Origin: Rhodobacterales bacterium HKCCSP123
Lineage (GTDB): Bacteria > Pseudomonadota > Alphaproteobacteria > Rhodobacterales > Rhodobacteraceae
Assembly (NCBI GenBank): GCA_015689745.1
Contig: WVSO01000025.1
Coordinates: 1-40,107 of the forward strand
Reading direction: 5' to 3'
DNA length: 40,107 bases
Part shown: positions 17,006-24,221 of the stretch, piece after piece
How positions within the stretch are numbered: the first letter of the stretch is position 1
How the letters are laid out: each line of letters starts with the position of its first letter
Program-made: the position numbers and the translations under genes
Notes under the pieces: model-generated
What the model was told of the DNA's origin: nothing
The model's input: the letters and a program-made list of their open reading frames with translations, nothing else
The model's database searches: none

Positions 17006-18045
17006 TCCTCCTCCGCGAAGGGGTCGGCGGGCACGTCGGCGGCGCGCCATTCCATCGCGTCCCAGGTGCGCTGCATGTGCGGCGGCAGGGGGGCGGTGAT
17101 CGTCAGCCGCGCGCCGGTGACAGGGTGGGTGAGGCTCAGGGAACGCGCGTGCAGGTGCAGCTTGCGGCTGATCTCACCGCCCAGTTGCGCGCCCCAGCCG
17201 TCGCCGAGGTTCTCCTGCCCCGAGCCGCCGTACTTGCCGTCGCCGACGATCGGGTGGCCGATGGCGGCCATATGCGCGCGCAGCTGGTGGGTGCGGCCGG
17301 TGACGGGGACGAGGGCCACCCATGCGGCGCGGGTGCCGAGCGCGGAGAGGGTGGCGTAATCGGTGGTGGCGGGCTTGGCGCCCTCGGTCTTCGAGACGGC
17401 ATCGGGGTGGATGGTGTGCATCTTCTCGCCCTCGCCGCCACGCCCATGGCCGGGCGCTTTCACGAGGCCAAAGCGGATGGTGCCCATCCGGGGGCTGGGG
17501 ACGCCCGCGGTGGCGGCCCAGTAGATCTTGCGCGCATCGCGGGCGCGGAAGGCGCGGGTCAGCGCCTCGGCCGATCTGCGGGAGCGGGCGAGCAGGAGCA
17601 CGCCGGAGGTGTCCTTGTCGAGGCGGTGGACGAGGCGGGGTTTCTCGCCCGACCCGAATGTCAGCGCCTCGGCCAGCCCGTCGACATGGCGCGCCTGCCC
17701 GGTGCCCCCTTGCGTCGGCAGGCCGGGGGGCTTGTTCAGCGCGATGATGTGATCGTCGCGGTAAAGCACCGCCTCGCGCATCATCTGCGCGTCGGCCTCC
17801 GAGATGCGCGGTTTCTGCGGGGCCGCGGGCGCGTCGGCCTCGGGCAAGGGGGGGATGCGGACGGATTGGCCGTCTTCGAGGCGGGTGGCGGGTTTCACGC
17901 GGCCGCCCTCGACCCGGATCTCGCCCTTGCGGCACATCTTCTCGATGCGGCCCTGCGGGATGTGGGGGAAGTGGCGGCGGAACCAACGGTCGAGGCGCTG
18001 GCCGCCTTCGCCGTCCGCAACGGTGAGGGTCTGGACGCCGGTCAT
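17002..18045 (-). CDS. rluC: RluA-family 23S rRNA pseudouridine synthase (RluC-like)
   Basis: Isomerises uridines in 23S rRNA to pseudouridine; in E. coli RluC acts at 955, 2504 and 2580. The 347-residue protein has an N-terminal S4 RNA-binding domain (about residues 16-65; RLDRWFRRHFPHIPQGRIEK) and an RluA catalytic domain. The catalytic aspartate, Asp143, is in RLVHRLDKDTSGVLLLA. PVTGRTHQLRAHMAAIGHPI is the second family motif. A low-complexity Ala/Pro linker joins the domains. It overlaps crcB upstream and the HAD gene downstream by 4 bases each. Choice of RluC over RluD rests on overall look, so target sites are uncertain. Confidence 0.88.
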   Translation of the reverse strand: MTGVQTLTVADGEGGQRLDRWFRRHFPHIPQGRIEKMCRKGEIRVEGGRVKPATRLEDGQSVRIPPLPEADAPAAPQKPRISEADAQMMREAVLYRDDHIIALNKPPGLPTQGGTGQARHVDGLAEALTFGSGEKPRLVHRLDKDTSGVLLLARSRRSAEALTRAFRARDARKIYWAATAGVPSPRMGTIRFGLVKAPGHGRGGEGEKMHTIHPDAVSKTEGAKPATTDYATLSALGTRAAWVALVPVTGRTHQLRAHMAAIGHPIVGDGKYGGSGQENLGDGWGAQLGGEISRKLHLHARSLSLTHPVTGARLTITAPLPPHMQRTWDAMEWRAADVPADPFAEEE

Positions 18046-18416
18046 GCGAAGCTCCGCGCAAGGGCCATGCCGGCGAAAAGCGCGGCGATGGAGAGGGTGA
18101 GGTTGGCGAGGATGTAGAGGGCCGCAAGGCCCAGTGCGCCGCGTTCGTAGAGCGTGACCGCCTCGAGCGAGAAGGCGGAGAAGGTGGTGAAGCCGCCGAG
18201 GATGCCGGTGGCGACAAGGGGCGACAGGTGGGTCAACCCGCGGTGGGCGGCGGCAACGATGAAGAGGCCCATGAGGAAGGAGCCCGCGACGTTCACCGTG
18301 AGCACGCCGAGGGGAAAGGGCGTGTGGCCGAACAGCCGGATGAGGCCGATGCCGGTGAGGTATCGGAGCACGGCGCCGAGGGCGCCGCCGAGGGCGACTT
18401 GCAGGACGGCTGTCAT
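18042..18416 (-). CDS. crcB: Fluoride efflux channel CrcB (Fluc)
   Basis: A small dual-topology membrane protein; two copies form a fluoride channel that lowers cytosolic fluoride. The 124-residue product has four membrane helices, starting with GGALGAVLRYLTG, then PLGVLTVNVAGSFLMGLF with the conserved Asn, and GILGGFTTFSAFSLEAVTL with the phenylalanine-box residues lining the pore. The ATG at 18416 gives the usual length; the open frame upstream is not conserved-looking. I see no clear fluoride riboswitch upstream, only a set of hairpins. First gene of the crcB-rluC-HAD-atp12 operon. Confidence 0.92.
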   Translation of the reverse strand: MTAVLQVALGGALGAVLRYLTGIGLIRLFGHTPFPLGVLTVNVAGSFLMGLFIVAAAHRGLTHLSPLVATGILGGFTTFSAFSLEAVTLYERGALGLAALYILANLTLSIAALFAGMALARSFA

Positions 18417-18438
18417 GGGCGGTGCATGGGTCGGGCGG

Positions 18439-18537
18439 GTTCCCATGTCAATGGGAACAGGGACGCGGGGCGAAAAACTGGACTTTTCGGTTTGGGAAAA
18501 CTGCAGTTTTCCCATGCGTTTTGCTGAAGGAAAACGC
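18439..18537. repeat. Cluster of three dyads between rarA and crcB
   Basis: Three inverted repeats follow one another: 18439-18458 (GTTCCCAT, loop GTCA, ATGGGAAC); 18493-18514, a perfect 22-bp palindrome with half TGGGAAAACTG; and 18516-18537 (GCGTTTT, 8-base loop, AAAACGC), which reaches into the rarA stop codon. In the - direction the last is read first, directly after rarA, and would end transcription of rarA or luxI-rarA. No long U-run is present. Confidence 0.7.
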
Positions 18538-19853
18538 TACCCCTTGCGCTTGGCCCGCAACCCCTCGAACCACTCGAGCCGTTTCTTCAGGTCGCGCTCG
18601 TAACCGCGTTCGACGGGCTGATAGAAGGCCGCGCGCGACATGGTGTCGGGAAAGTAGTTCTGCCCCGAAAACCCGTCCTCGGCGTCGTGGTCATAGGCGT
18701 AGCCCGCGCCGTAGCCCTGGTCCTTCATCATTTTCGTCGGCGCGTTCAGGATGTGCTTGGGCGGCGGCGCGGAGCCCGTCGAACGCGCGCTGGCGCGGGC
18801 CGCCTTGTAGGCGACATAGGCCGCGTTCGATTTCGGCGCGAGGGCGAGGTAGAGGACGGCTTGCGCCAGCGCCAGTTCGCCCTCGGGGGAGCCGAGGCGT
18901 TCATAGGTGGCCCAGGCGTCGAGGCACTGGCGCTGCGCCGCCGGGTCGGCCAGCCCGATATCCTCGACCGCCATGCGGGTGATGCGGCGGGCGAGGTAGC
19001 GGGGATCCTCGCCGCCCTCCAGCATCCGGGCGAACCAGTAGAGCGCCGCGTCAGGATCGGAGCCGCGGACGGATTTGTGCAAGGCCGAGATGAGGTTGTA
19101 ATGCGCCTCGCCCGACTTGTCGTATTGGGCGGCGCGGCGTTGCAGGCGGGTGGCCAGCTGGTCGCGGGTCAGTTGGCCGTCGATTTTCCAGGCGGCGACC
19201 TGTTCCACGAGGTTCAGAAGCGCGCGGCCGTCGCCGTCGGCCATCTCGATCAGGGCCGTCCGCGCCTCGGGGCGGAGGGGGAGCGGGTGGTGAAGCTCGA
19301 GTTCCGCGTGAGCGACGAGTTTTTCCAGCGCGGCCTCGTCGAGCCGGTTCAGGACCAGCACCTGAGCGCGCGACAGAAGCGCGGCGTTCAGTTCGAAACT
19401 GGGGTTCTCGGTGGTGGCCCCGACCAGAAGGATCGTGCCGTCCTCCATATGCGGCAGGAAGCCGTCCTGCTGGGCCTTGTTGAAGCGGTGGATCTCGTCG
19501 ACGAAAAGGAGGGTCCCCTGCCCGTTCGCGTGGCGGAGTTTCGCGGCCTCGAACACCTTGCGCAGGTCCGGGACGCCGGTGAAGATCGCGCTGATCTGGA
19601 CGAAATGCAGGTCGGTTTCCTGTGCCAGCAGGCGGGCGATGGTGGTCTTGCCCACGCCGGGCGGCCCCCAGAGGACGAGCGACGACATCGCGCCCGCATC
19701 CAGCATGATGCGCAGGCTGCCCTCGGGGCCGAGGATATGGTCCTGCCCGATGACATCCTCGAGCCGCGCGGGGCGCAGCCGGTCGGCCAGCGGGCGGGGG
19801 CCCTTGCCGGTCGGAGGATCGCCCGAAGGCGCGGTGTCGAAGAGGTCGGCCAT
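18537..19853 (-). CDS. rarA: Replication-associated recombination protein A (RarA/MgsA) AAA+ ATPase
   Basis: RarA is a clamp-loader-related AAA+ ATPase acting at stalled or single-stranded-gap forks. The 438-residue protein has PLADRLRPARLEDVIGQDHIL near the start, Walker A GPPGVGKTT (residues 63-71), Walker B LLFVDEIHRFNKAQQDGFLP and the sensor-1 block VGATTENPSFELNAALLSRAQ. The C-terminal MgsA-type tetramerisation domain is present (SAPPPKHILNAPTKMMKDQGYGAGYAYDHD). Length is normal. It begins 41 bases after the luxI-type gene, so read-through from the quorum-sensing pair is possible, and it is followed by a hairpin cluster. Confidence 0.95.
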   Translation of the reverse strand: MADLFDTAPSGDPPTGKGPRPLADRLRPARLEDVIGQDHILGPEGSLRIMLDAGAMSSLVLWGPPGVGKTTIARLLAQETDLHFVQISAIFTGVPDLRKVFEAAKLRHANGQGTLLFVDEIHRFNKAQQDGFLPHMEDGTILLVGATTENPSFELNAALLSRAQVLVLNRLDEAALEKLVAHAELELHHPLPLRPEARTALIEMADGDGRALLNLVEQVAAWKIDGQLTRDQLATRLQRRAAQYDKSGEAHYNLISALHKSVRGSDPDAALYWFARMLEGGEDPRYLARRITRMAVEDIGLADPAAQRQCLDAWATYERLGSPEGELALAQAVLYLALAPKSNAAYVAYKAARASARSTGSAPPPKHILNAPTKMMKDQGYGAGYAYDHDAEDGFSGQNYFPDTMSRAAFYQPVERGYERDLKKRLEWFEGLRAKRKG

Positions 19854-19894
19854 GGGGCCAAGCTATGCGCCCGGCCCCGCGCCGACAATGAGGC

Positions 19895-20482
19895 TCAGTG
19901 CATCTCGGAGGCCATGGAGACGAAGAAACAGCGATGCGCGACACCGCCGATCTTCATCACCGGCCCTGCCGGGCGCATGTCGATGCCCAGGCGGCGGCCG
20001 AGCCGCGGGATGGCGATGGGCAGGAGGCCGATCAGGATGTCGGCGCCGAGCGCGCGGGCCGAGCGGACCATGTGGCCCATCAGCGAAAGCTGGACGCGGT
20101 GGCGGATCTCGGTTTCGACGCCCTCGGCGACGAAGAGGCGATTGGCGTCCCAGATGTAGTCGGCGATGGGGGCGGGATCGTCGAGCAGGTTCGCCGGGAT
20201 CGAGTCGAGCAGACCGCGCTGCGCGTCGCGCACCATGTAGGAATAGACTCCGCAGCGCGCGGTCGTGGGCGTCAGGCGGACGCCGGCAAGCACGCGCTCG
20301 CCGTCATGGACGCAGACCCAACGGCTTTGCGCGGTGTCGTACTGATCGAATTCCATCCCGTCGGCCTCGGGCAGTTCCCAGTGCATTTCCTCGATGAAGG
20401 TGCGGTGGCGCGCCTTCAGCATGTTGGAGAAGAGCGCCCCGTGCTGGTGCATGTTGGCGAAGGACAGCGTGGTCATTTCCAT
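19895..20482 (-). CDS. LuxI-type acyl-homoserine-lactone synthase (divergent)
   Basis: Likely makes an acyl-homoserine lactone from S-adenosylmethionine and an acyl-ACP or acyl-CoA. The 195-residue length is normal. Compared with the ten classic LuxI invariant residues, the N-terminal ones are present: Arg25 and Phe29 (KARHRTF), Trp35, Glu44, Asp46 and Asp49 (GMEFDQYDT), and Arg69 (AGVRLTPT). Later, the usual Glu of the E-x-x-R motif is Asp112 (WDANRLFV) with Arg115 kept, and the Phe82 site is Tyr/Met. So it is a divergent but probably active synthase. The start at 20482 follows AAGGGGA. It lies 82 bases after the LuxR-type gene on the same strand. A half-site CTGTCAGGT resembling half a lux box is in that spacer (+ strand, 20552-20560). 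Confidence 0.85.
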   Translation of the reverse strand: MEMTTLSFANMHQHGALFSNMLKARHRTFIEEMHWELPEADGMEFDQYDTAQSRWVCVHDGERVLAGVRLTPTTARCGVYSYMVRDAQRGLLDSIPANLLDDPAPIADYIWDANRLFVAEGVETEIRHRVQLSLMGHMVRSARALGADILIGLLPIAIPRLGRRLGIDMRPAGPVMKIGGVAHRCFFVSMASEMH

Positions 20483-20564
20483 GGTCGAATCCCCTTTGGT
20501 TGGCCGGTCGTCGTAAACGCGGCACCGCGGGGGGGTGTCCCGGTCGCTCAGCTGTCAGGTCCGG

Positions 20565-21176
20565 TCAGATAAATCCGTATTCCTTGGCCCTCTGGACGGC
20601 CTCGGCTGTGGTGCGCGCCATCAGTTTCTGGCGCGCCGAGGTGAGGCGCGCCTTGAAGGCGCTTTCGGATATACCCAAACGGGCGGCGGCAGCTGCATGG
20701 CGGTCCCCTTCCGCGATGCATTTCAGGGCGTCGGCCTGGGCCGAACTCAGGCGCGCGGGAGGTTCCGACAGATCGTGCATGCGCTGCACGATCCTGTGGA
20801 CATGCTCCATCTCGTCATCCGTGAATTCACGGTCCGAGCGCGTTGCGCCGGCAATCGTACGCGAGGACATCGGGCCGATCGAAGAGATCATCCCGTAAAC
20901 AAGGCCGTATCCCGCCGCTTCCTGCAGGATGCCGAACGGATCGGGCAGGCCGATCTCGGACCAGCGGCGGGTCCCGGTGTGGCTGAGGCCCCAGGCCAGC
21001 GTCGGGTCGCGCAGGCCGTAGAGCTTGGCGGTGTACACCTCCTGCCAGCTGTCCGGGTAGGTGTTGACCATGATGAGGGGCGAGACATAGCGGATGTGAA
21101 GGCCGACCGCGAAGCCGCCGGGCGCCGCGAGCGACAGCTCGTGCATCATGAGGTCGAGCACCGGTGCCTTTGTCAT
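20565..21176 (-). CDS. LuxR-type quorum-sensing regulator
   Basis: A 203-residue regulator with an N-terminal autoinducer-binding domain and a C-terminal helix-turn-helix. The residues that contact acyl-homoserine lactones in TraR/LuxR are present with the right spacing: Trp44, Tyr48, Asp57, Pro58 and Trp72 (SWQEVYTAKLYGLRDPTLAW... RRW), plus Gly101. The HTH covers about 142-203 (LSSAQADALKCIAEGD ... GISESAFKARLTSARQKL ... AVQRAKEYGFI), although the usual R-E in the first helix is A-Q here. It precedes the luxI-type gene on the same strand. A promoter with a dyad over its -10 lies upstream, suggesting self-regulation. Confidence 0.88.
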   Translation of the reverse strand: MTKAPVLDLMMHELSLAAPGGFAVGLHIRYVSPLIMVNTYPDSWQEVYTAKLYGLRDPTLAWGLSHTGTRRWSEIGLPDPFGILQEAAGYGLVYGMISSIGPMSSRTIAGATRSDREFTDDEMEHVHRIVQRMHDLSEPPARLSSAQADALKCIAEGDRHAAAAARLGISESAFKARLTSARQKLMARTTAEAVQRAKEYGFI

Positions 21177-21197
21177 CTTACCCTGTCCAAAAGGTCA

Positions 21198-21232
21198 TGT
21201 CTTTTTAGACAGGTTGCCGGAAAACCGGTCAA
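21198..21232 (-). promoter_or_regulatory. Candidate luxR promoter with dyad over the -10
   Basis: On the - strand TTGACC (21227-21232) and TCTAAA (21204-21209) are separated by exactly 17 bases and end about 28 bases before the luxR ATG. The -10 lies inside the dyad TGTCT-TTTT-AGACA (21198-21211). A wider pair, CCTGTC at 21182-21187 and GACAGG at 21208-21213, recalls lux-box half-sites, though its spacing is too wide for a canonical 20-bp lux box. Binding here would affect luxR itself. Confidence 0.45.
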
Positions 21233-21252
21233 CCGTATTCTTTTCGGGAGCA

Positions 21253-21444
21253 ATGATGGTGAGACGAATGGACGAAAAGATCGATCTGGGTCTTTTTGCG
21301 CGTCTCATGCAATTCCACGCATCGGCGCGCAAGGACCTCCTGGAGTACATGGGCCAGGGGCCTGTTGCCGTGCCGCCGGTCGTGCCGCAGGCCGATCGGC
21401 CGAAGGCCGCGCCCGACCGGCATGATTGTCCCGAGACCTCGTGA
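21253..21444 (+). CDS. Small hypothetical protein divergent from luxR
   Basis: A 63-residue open frame of unknown function, starting MMVRRMDEKIDLGLFARLMQ. The first half is predicted helical (DLGLFARLMQFHASARKDLLEYM); the second half is proline-rich and disordered (GPVAVPPVVPQADRPKAAP). Support for coding is moderate: an ATG at 21253 with GGGAG upstream, a second ATG right after it, an amphipathic helix, and no competing gene on the other strand. Possible promoter TTGCCG (21214) and TATTCT (21236) would put the start of transcription almost on the ribosome-binding site, which counts against it. The frame is also open upstream to 21148. No family recognised. Confidence 0.45.
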   Translation: MMVRRMDEKIDLGLFARLMQFHASARKDLLEYMGQGPVAVPPVVPQADRPKAAPDRHDCPETS

Positions 21445-21449
21445 ACGAA

Positions 21450-21476
21450 AACGCCCCTGCCGGGGGCAGGGGCGTT
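21450..21476 (-). terminator. Rho-independent terminator after rplQ
   Basis: A perfect 12-bp stem (AACGCCCCTGCC at 21450-21461 with GGCAGGGGCGTT at 21465-21476) and a 3-base loop. On the - strand it is followed by TTCGTT after the T-rich arm end (GGGGCGTTTTCG), a good intrinsic terminator 40 bases after the rplQ stop. This marks the end of the ribosomal-protein cluster. Confidence 0.8.
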
Positions 21477-21516
21477 CGATCCTGGCGTGATCCGGCCGGG
21501 GAGGCCCGGTGCACGA

Positions 21517-21936
21517 TCACTCTTCGGCGTCGTCCTCGGCCTCGAGACGGGCACGGTCGGCCGCACCCTTGGCATCGACGTCACGATCGACGAATTCGAT
21601 GATCGCCATGGGCGCCATGTCACCGTAGCGGAAGCCGGCCTTCAGGACGCGGACGTAACCACCCTGGCGCTCGGCGTAGCGGGGACCCAGCACCTCGAAG
21701 AGCTTGGCGACATGGGCGTCCTGCTTGAGCTGGGCCGCGGCCTGGCGGCGGGCGTGCAGGTCGCCGCGCTTGGCGAGCGTGACGAGCTTCTCCACGACGC
21801 GGCGCAGGTCCTTGGCCTTGGGAAGGGTCGTCTTGATCTGTTCATGTTCGATGAGCGAGCCCGCCATGTTCGAGAACATGGCCTTGCGGTGCTCATGGGT
21901 CCGGTTGAACTTCCGGTAGCCGCTTGCGTGACGCAT
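21517..21936 (-). CDS. rplQ: 50S ribosomal protein L17
   Basis: L17 of the large subunit, 139 residues. It opens with the near-invariant [20 protein letters not shown] and [20 protein letters not shown], followed by [20 protein letters not shown] and [20 protein letters not shown]. The C-terminal tail is acidic ([10 protein letters not shown]), as in other alphaproteobacteria. Last gene of the alpha-operon module (rpsM-rpsK-rpoA-rplQ). It is separated from rpoA by an unusually long spacer of 158 bases holding an inverted pair of REP-like repeats, and followed by a strong terminator. Confidence 0.97.
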   Translation of the reverse strand: MRHASGYRKFNRTHEHRKAMFSNMAGSLIEHEQIKTTLPKAKDLRRVVEKLVTLAKRGDLHARRQAAAQLKQDAHVAKLFEVLGPRYAERQGGYVRVLKAGFRYGDMAPMAIIEFVDRDVDAKGAADRARLEAEDDAEE

Positions 21937-22028
21937 TGGTCAATCTCCGTTTGATGCTTTGTCCGGGCTCCGTGCGTTGCGGAACCCTCCTTGTTGGGGC
22001 GGAATTGCCCGGGTCGTCCGGGGTGCGT

Positions 22029-22087
22029 GCCGGGCTGAAGCCCGGCCTACCCCGTCATTCTTGCCGTAGGCCGGGCTTCAGCCCGGC
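22029..22087. repeat. Inverted pair of REP-like elements between rpoA and rplQ
   Basis: Two 22-bp copies, 22029-22050 and 22066-22087, are exact reverse complements, separated by 15 bases. Each copy is itself a hairpin: GCCGGGCT and AGCCCGGC flank a 2-base loop, followed by CTAC. This layout is that of a REP doublet (BIME). Similar GTAGGCCGGGCTTCAGCCCG elements are, as I recall, scattered in many GC-rich proteobacterial genomes. It lies inside the alpha operon. Confidence 0.8.
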
Positions 22088-22094
22088 CCCGGGA

Positions 22095-23111
22095 TCAGAA
22101 GTTGTCCTCGTACTTCTTGGCCAAGTCCTCGATGTTGTCCGGCGGCCAGTCCACGATGTCCATGCCGAGATGCAGGCCCATGCCCGAGAGCACTTCCTTG
22201 ATCTCGTTCAGCGACTTGCGGCCGAAGTTCGGAGTGCGGAGCATCTCCGCCTCGGTCTTCTGGATCAGGTCGCCGATGTAGACGATGTTGTCGTTCTTCA
22301 GGCAGTTGGCAGACCGCACCGACAGTTCCAGCTCGTCCACCTTCTTCAGGAGAAGCGGGTTGAACTCGAGATCGTCCTCGTCGTCCTGGCGGCCCGCGGC
22401 CTCGGGCTCGTCGAAGTTGACGAAGATCGACAGCTGGTCCTGCAGGATGCGCGCGGCGTAGGCCACGGCGTCATCAGGGGTGACCGAGCCGTCGGTTTCG
22501 AGCTTGAGCGTCAGCTTGTCGTAGTCGAGCACCTGCCCCTCGCGGGTCGGCTGCACGTCATAGGCGACCTTCTTGACCGGCGAGTAGATCGCGTCGATCG
22601 GCATCAGGCCGATGGGCGCATCCTCGGGGCGGTTCTTGTCGGCCGAGACGTAGCCCTTGCCGGTGTTGACGGTCAGCTCCATGTAGAGGTCCGCGCCGTC
22701 GTCGAGGTGGCAGATCACGTGATCCTTGTTCAGGACCTCGATGCCCGCGCTTTCCGAGATGTCACCGGCGGTGACGACCTTGGGGCCCTTGGCCGAGATC
22801 GACACGCGCTTGGGGCCGTCGGTTTCCATGCGGATCGCGACGCCCTTGAGGTTCAGGACGATGTCGGTCACGTCCTCGCGGACGCCGGCGACGCTGGAGA
22901 ACTCATGCAGGACGCCGTCGATCTGGACGGAGGTGATGGCCGCGCCCTGGAGCGAGGACATCAGCACGCGGCGCAGTGCGTTGCCGAGCGTCAGGCCGAA
23001 GCCCCGCTCGAGCGGTTCGGCCACGACGGTCGCCTTCTTGGCGGGATCGGTGCCGGGCTGAACGACCAGCTGGGTCGGTTTGATCAGCTCTTGCCAATTC
23101 TTGTGGATCAT
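22095..23111 (-). CDS. rpoA: DNA-directed RNA polymerase subunit alpha
   Basis: The alpha subunit, which dimerises to start polymerase assembly and whose C-terminal domain contacts UP elements and activators. The start at 23111 ([14 protein letters not shown]) gives 338 residues, normal size; the open frame beyond it is spurious. The N-terminal domain holds [28 protein letters not shown] (about 48-75). After an acidic linker ([13 protein letters not shown]) the C-terminal domain contains [24 protein letters not shown], whose arginine matches Arg265 of E. coli, and [23 protein letters not shown]. Between rpsK and rpoA is a 112-base spacer with a weak GC-rich dyad. Confidence 0.97.
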   Translation of the reverse strand: MIHKNWQELIKPTQLVVQPGTDPAKKATVVAEPLERGFGLTLGNALRRVLMSSLQGAAITSVQIDGVLHEFSSVAGVREDVTDIVLNLKGVAIRMETDGPKRVSISAKGPKVVTAGDISESAGIEVLNKDHVICHLDDGADLYMELTVNTGKGYVSADKNRPEDAPIGLMPIDAIYSPVKKVAYDVQPTREGQVLDYDKLTLKLETDGSVTPDDAVAYAARILQDQLSIFVNFDEPEAAGRQDDEDDLEFNPLLLKKVDELELSVRSANCLKNDNIVYIGDLIQKTEAEMLRTPNFGRKSLNEIKEVLSGMGLHLGMDIVDWPPDNIEDLAKKYEDNF

Positions 23112-23223
23112 GCGTCGCCTCCATTCTTGTGGCGGGGGGATCCAGCCCGGCCACGCTCGAGGTTCAAATGACGTCAGCGGGCCACGCGCATGGCACGGGC
23201 CCGCCGGGGAAGACAGTAAAGCC

Positions 23224-23613
23224 TCAGACGCGGCGGCGCTTGGGCGGACGGCAGCCGTTATGGGCAATCGGCGTCACGTCGCGGATGGACGTGATCTGGA
23301 ACCCGCAGGCGGCCAGCGCGCGCAGCGCGGACTCACGGCCCGAGCCGGGGCCCTGCACTTCGACCTCAAGGGTCTTGACGCCATGTTCCTGCGCCTTCTT
23401 GCCGGCATCCTCGGCGGCCATCTGGGCGGCGAAGGGGGTCGACTTGCGGCTGCCCTTGAAGCCCATCGTGCCGGCGGACGACCAAGAGATCGCGTTGCCC
23501 TGCACGTCGGAGATCAGGATCTTGGTGTTGTTGAACGAGGAATTCACGTGAGCAACGCCAGCGGCGATGTTCTTGGAAACCTTGCGCTTGGCGGGACGAC
23601 GATCGCGTGCCAT
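23224..23613 (-). CDS. rpsK: 30S ribosomal protein S11
   Basis: S11 lies in the platform of the small subunit near the 3' end of 16S rRNA. The 129-residue product has [40 protein letters not shown] and [20 protein letters not shown], then [15 protein letters not shown] and the terminal [19 protein letters not shown], all standard. The start at 23613 follows GAGGG. It begins 15 bases after rpsM and shares its transcript. Confidence 0.98.
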   Translation of the reverse strand: MARDRRPAKRKVSKNIAAGVAHVNSSFNNTKILISDVQGNAISWSSAGTMGFKGSRKSTPFAAQMAAEDAGKKAQEHGVKTLEVEVQGPGSGRESALRALAACGFQITSIRDVTPIAHNGCRPPKRRRV

Positions 23614-23628
23614 TGAACCAGCCCTCCC

Positions 23629-23997
23629 TTACTTCTTCTTGCCCGCGATGGCCTTTGCGGGGCCCTTGCGCGTGCGTGCGTTGGTGTGGGTGCGCTGACC
23701 GCGCACGGGCAGGTTGCGGCGGTGACGCAGGCCGCGGTAGCAGCCGAGGTCCATCAGGCGCTTGATGTTCATCTGCGTCTCGCGGCGCAGGTCACCCTCG
23801 ACGGTGTAGTTGGCGTCGATATGCTCGCGGATCTGGAGCACTTCGGCATCCGACAGCTCGTTCACGCGGCGGGTCTGGTCGATGCCGACGGCGTCGCAGA
23901 TCTGGCGGGCGGAGGCGTGGCCGATGCCGGTGATGTAGGTCAGCGCGATGGGTACGCGCTTGGCGGTGGGGATGTTGACCCCTGCGATACGTGCCAA
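23629..23997 (-). CDS. rpsM: 30S ribosomal protein S13
   Basis: S13 sits in the head of the small subunit and contacts L5 and the P-site tRNA. The 122-residue protein begins [20 protein letters not shown], contains [20 protein letters not shown] with the helix-hairpin-helix, and ends [20 protein letters not shown] followed by GKKK. It opens the alpha operon here. The usual E. coli neighbour rpmJ is absent between secY and rpsM, as in other alphaproteobacteria, and adk takes that place. A candidate promoter lies about 150 bases upstream. Confidence 0.98.
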   Translation of the reverse strand: MARIAGVNIPTAKRVPIALTYITGIGHASARQICDAVGIDQTRRVNELSDAEVLQIREHIDANYTVEGDLRRETQMNIKRLMDLGCYRGLRHRRNLPVRGQRTHTNARTRKGPAKAIAGKKK

Positions 23998-24149
23998 GGT
24001 AATCTCGTCCTTATCGTTGCGAGCCCGTAGCGCCAGGCCCTTTTTTCACAACAAGGGCCCTTGGCCGGTCTGGCCGAAGGACCCGGATTTCAGGTCGAAA
24101 GGCGGGGGGAAACCCACTGCGCCCGTCATGATTCCACGAGGGAAGCCGC

Positions 24150-24178
24150 CGTTTAGGACTATTTCACCGGGGCGTCAA
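24150..24178 (-). promoter_or_regulatory. Candidate promoter of the rpsM-rpsK-rpoA-rplQ operon
   Basis: On the - strand TTGACG (24173-24178) and TAAACG (24150-24155) are separated by 17 bases in the 224-base spacer between adk and rpsM. The -35 is strong, the -10 partial. A GGCCCTT/AAGGGCC dyad (24036-24042 and 24053-24059) lies in the leader between promoter and rpsM and could form a regulatory structure. Nothing else stands out in this spacer. Confidence 0.45.
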
Positions 24179-24221
24179 GGGCGCGCGGCGCGGCTGTCAA
24201 GCAAAATCGCGGAGCCGCCCG

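Noticed and set aside
18417-18536. Fluoride riboswitch before crcB
   Set aside because: The hairpins are simple palindromes; I do not see the conserved pseudoknot and loop sequence pattern of the crcB motif.
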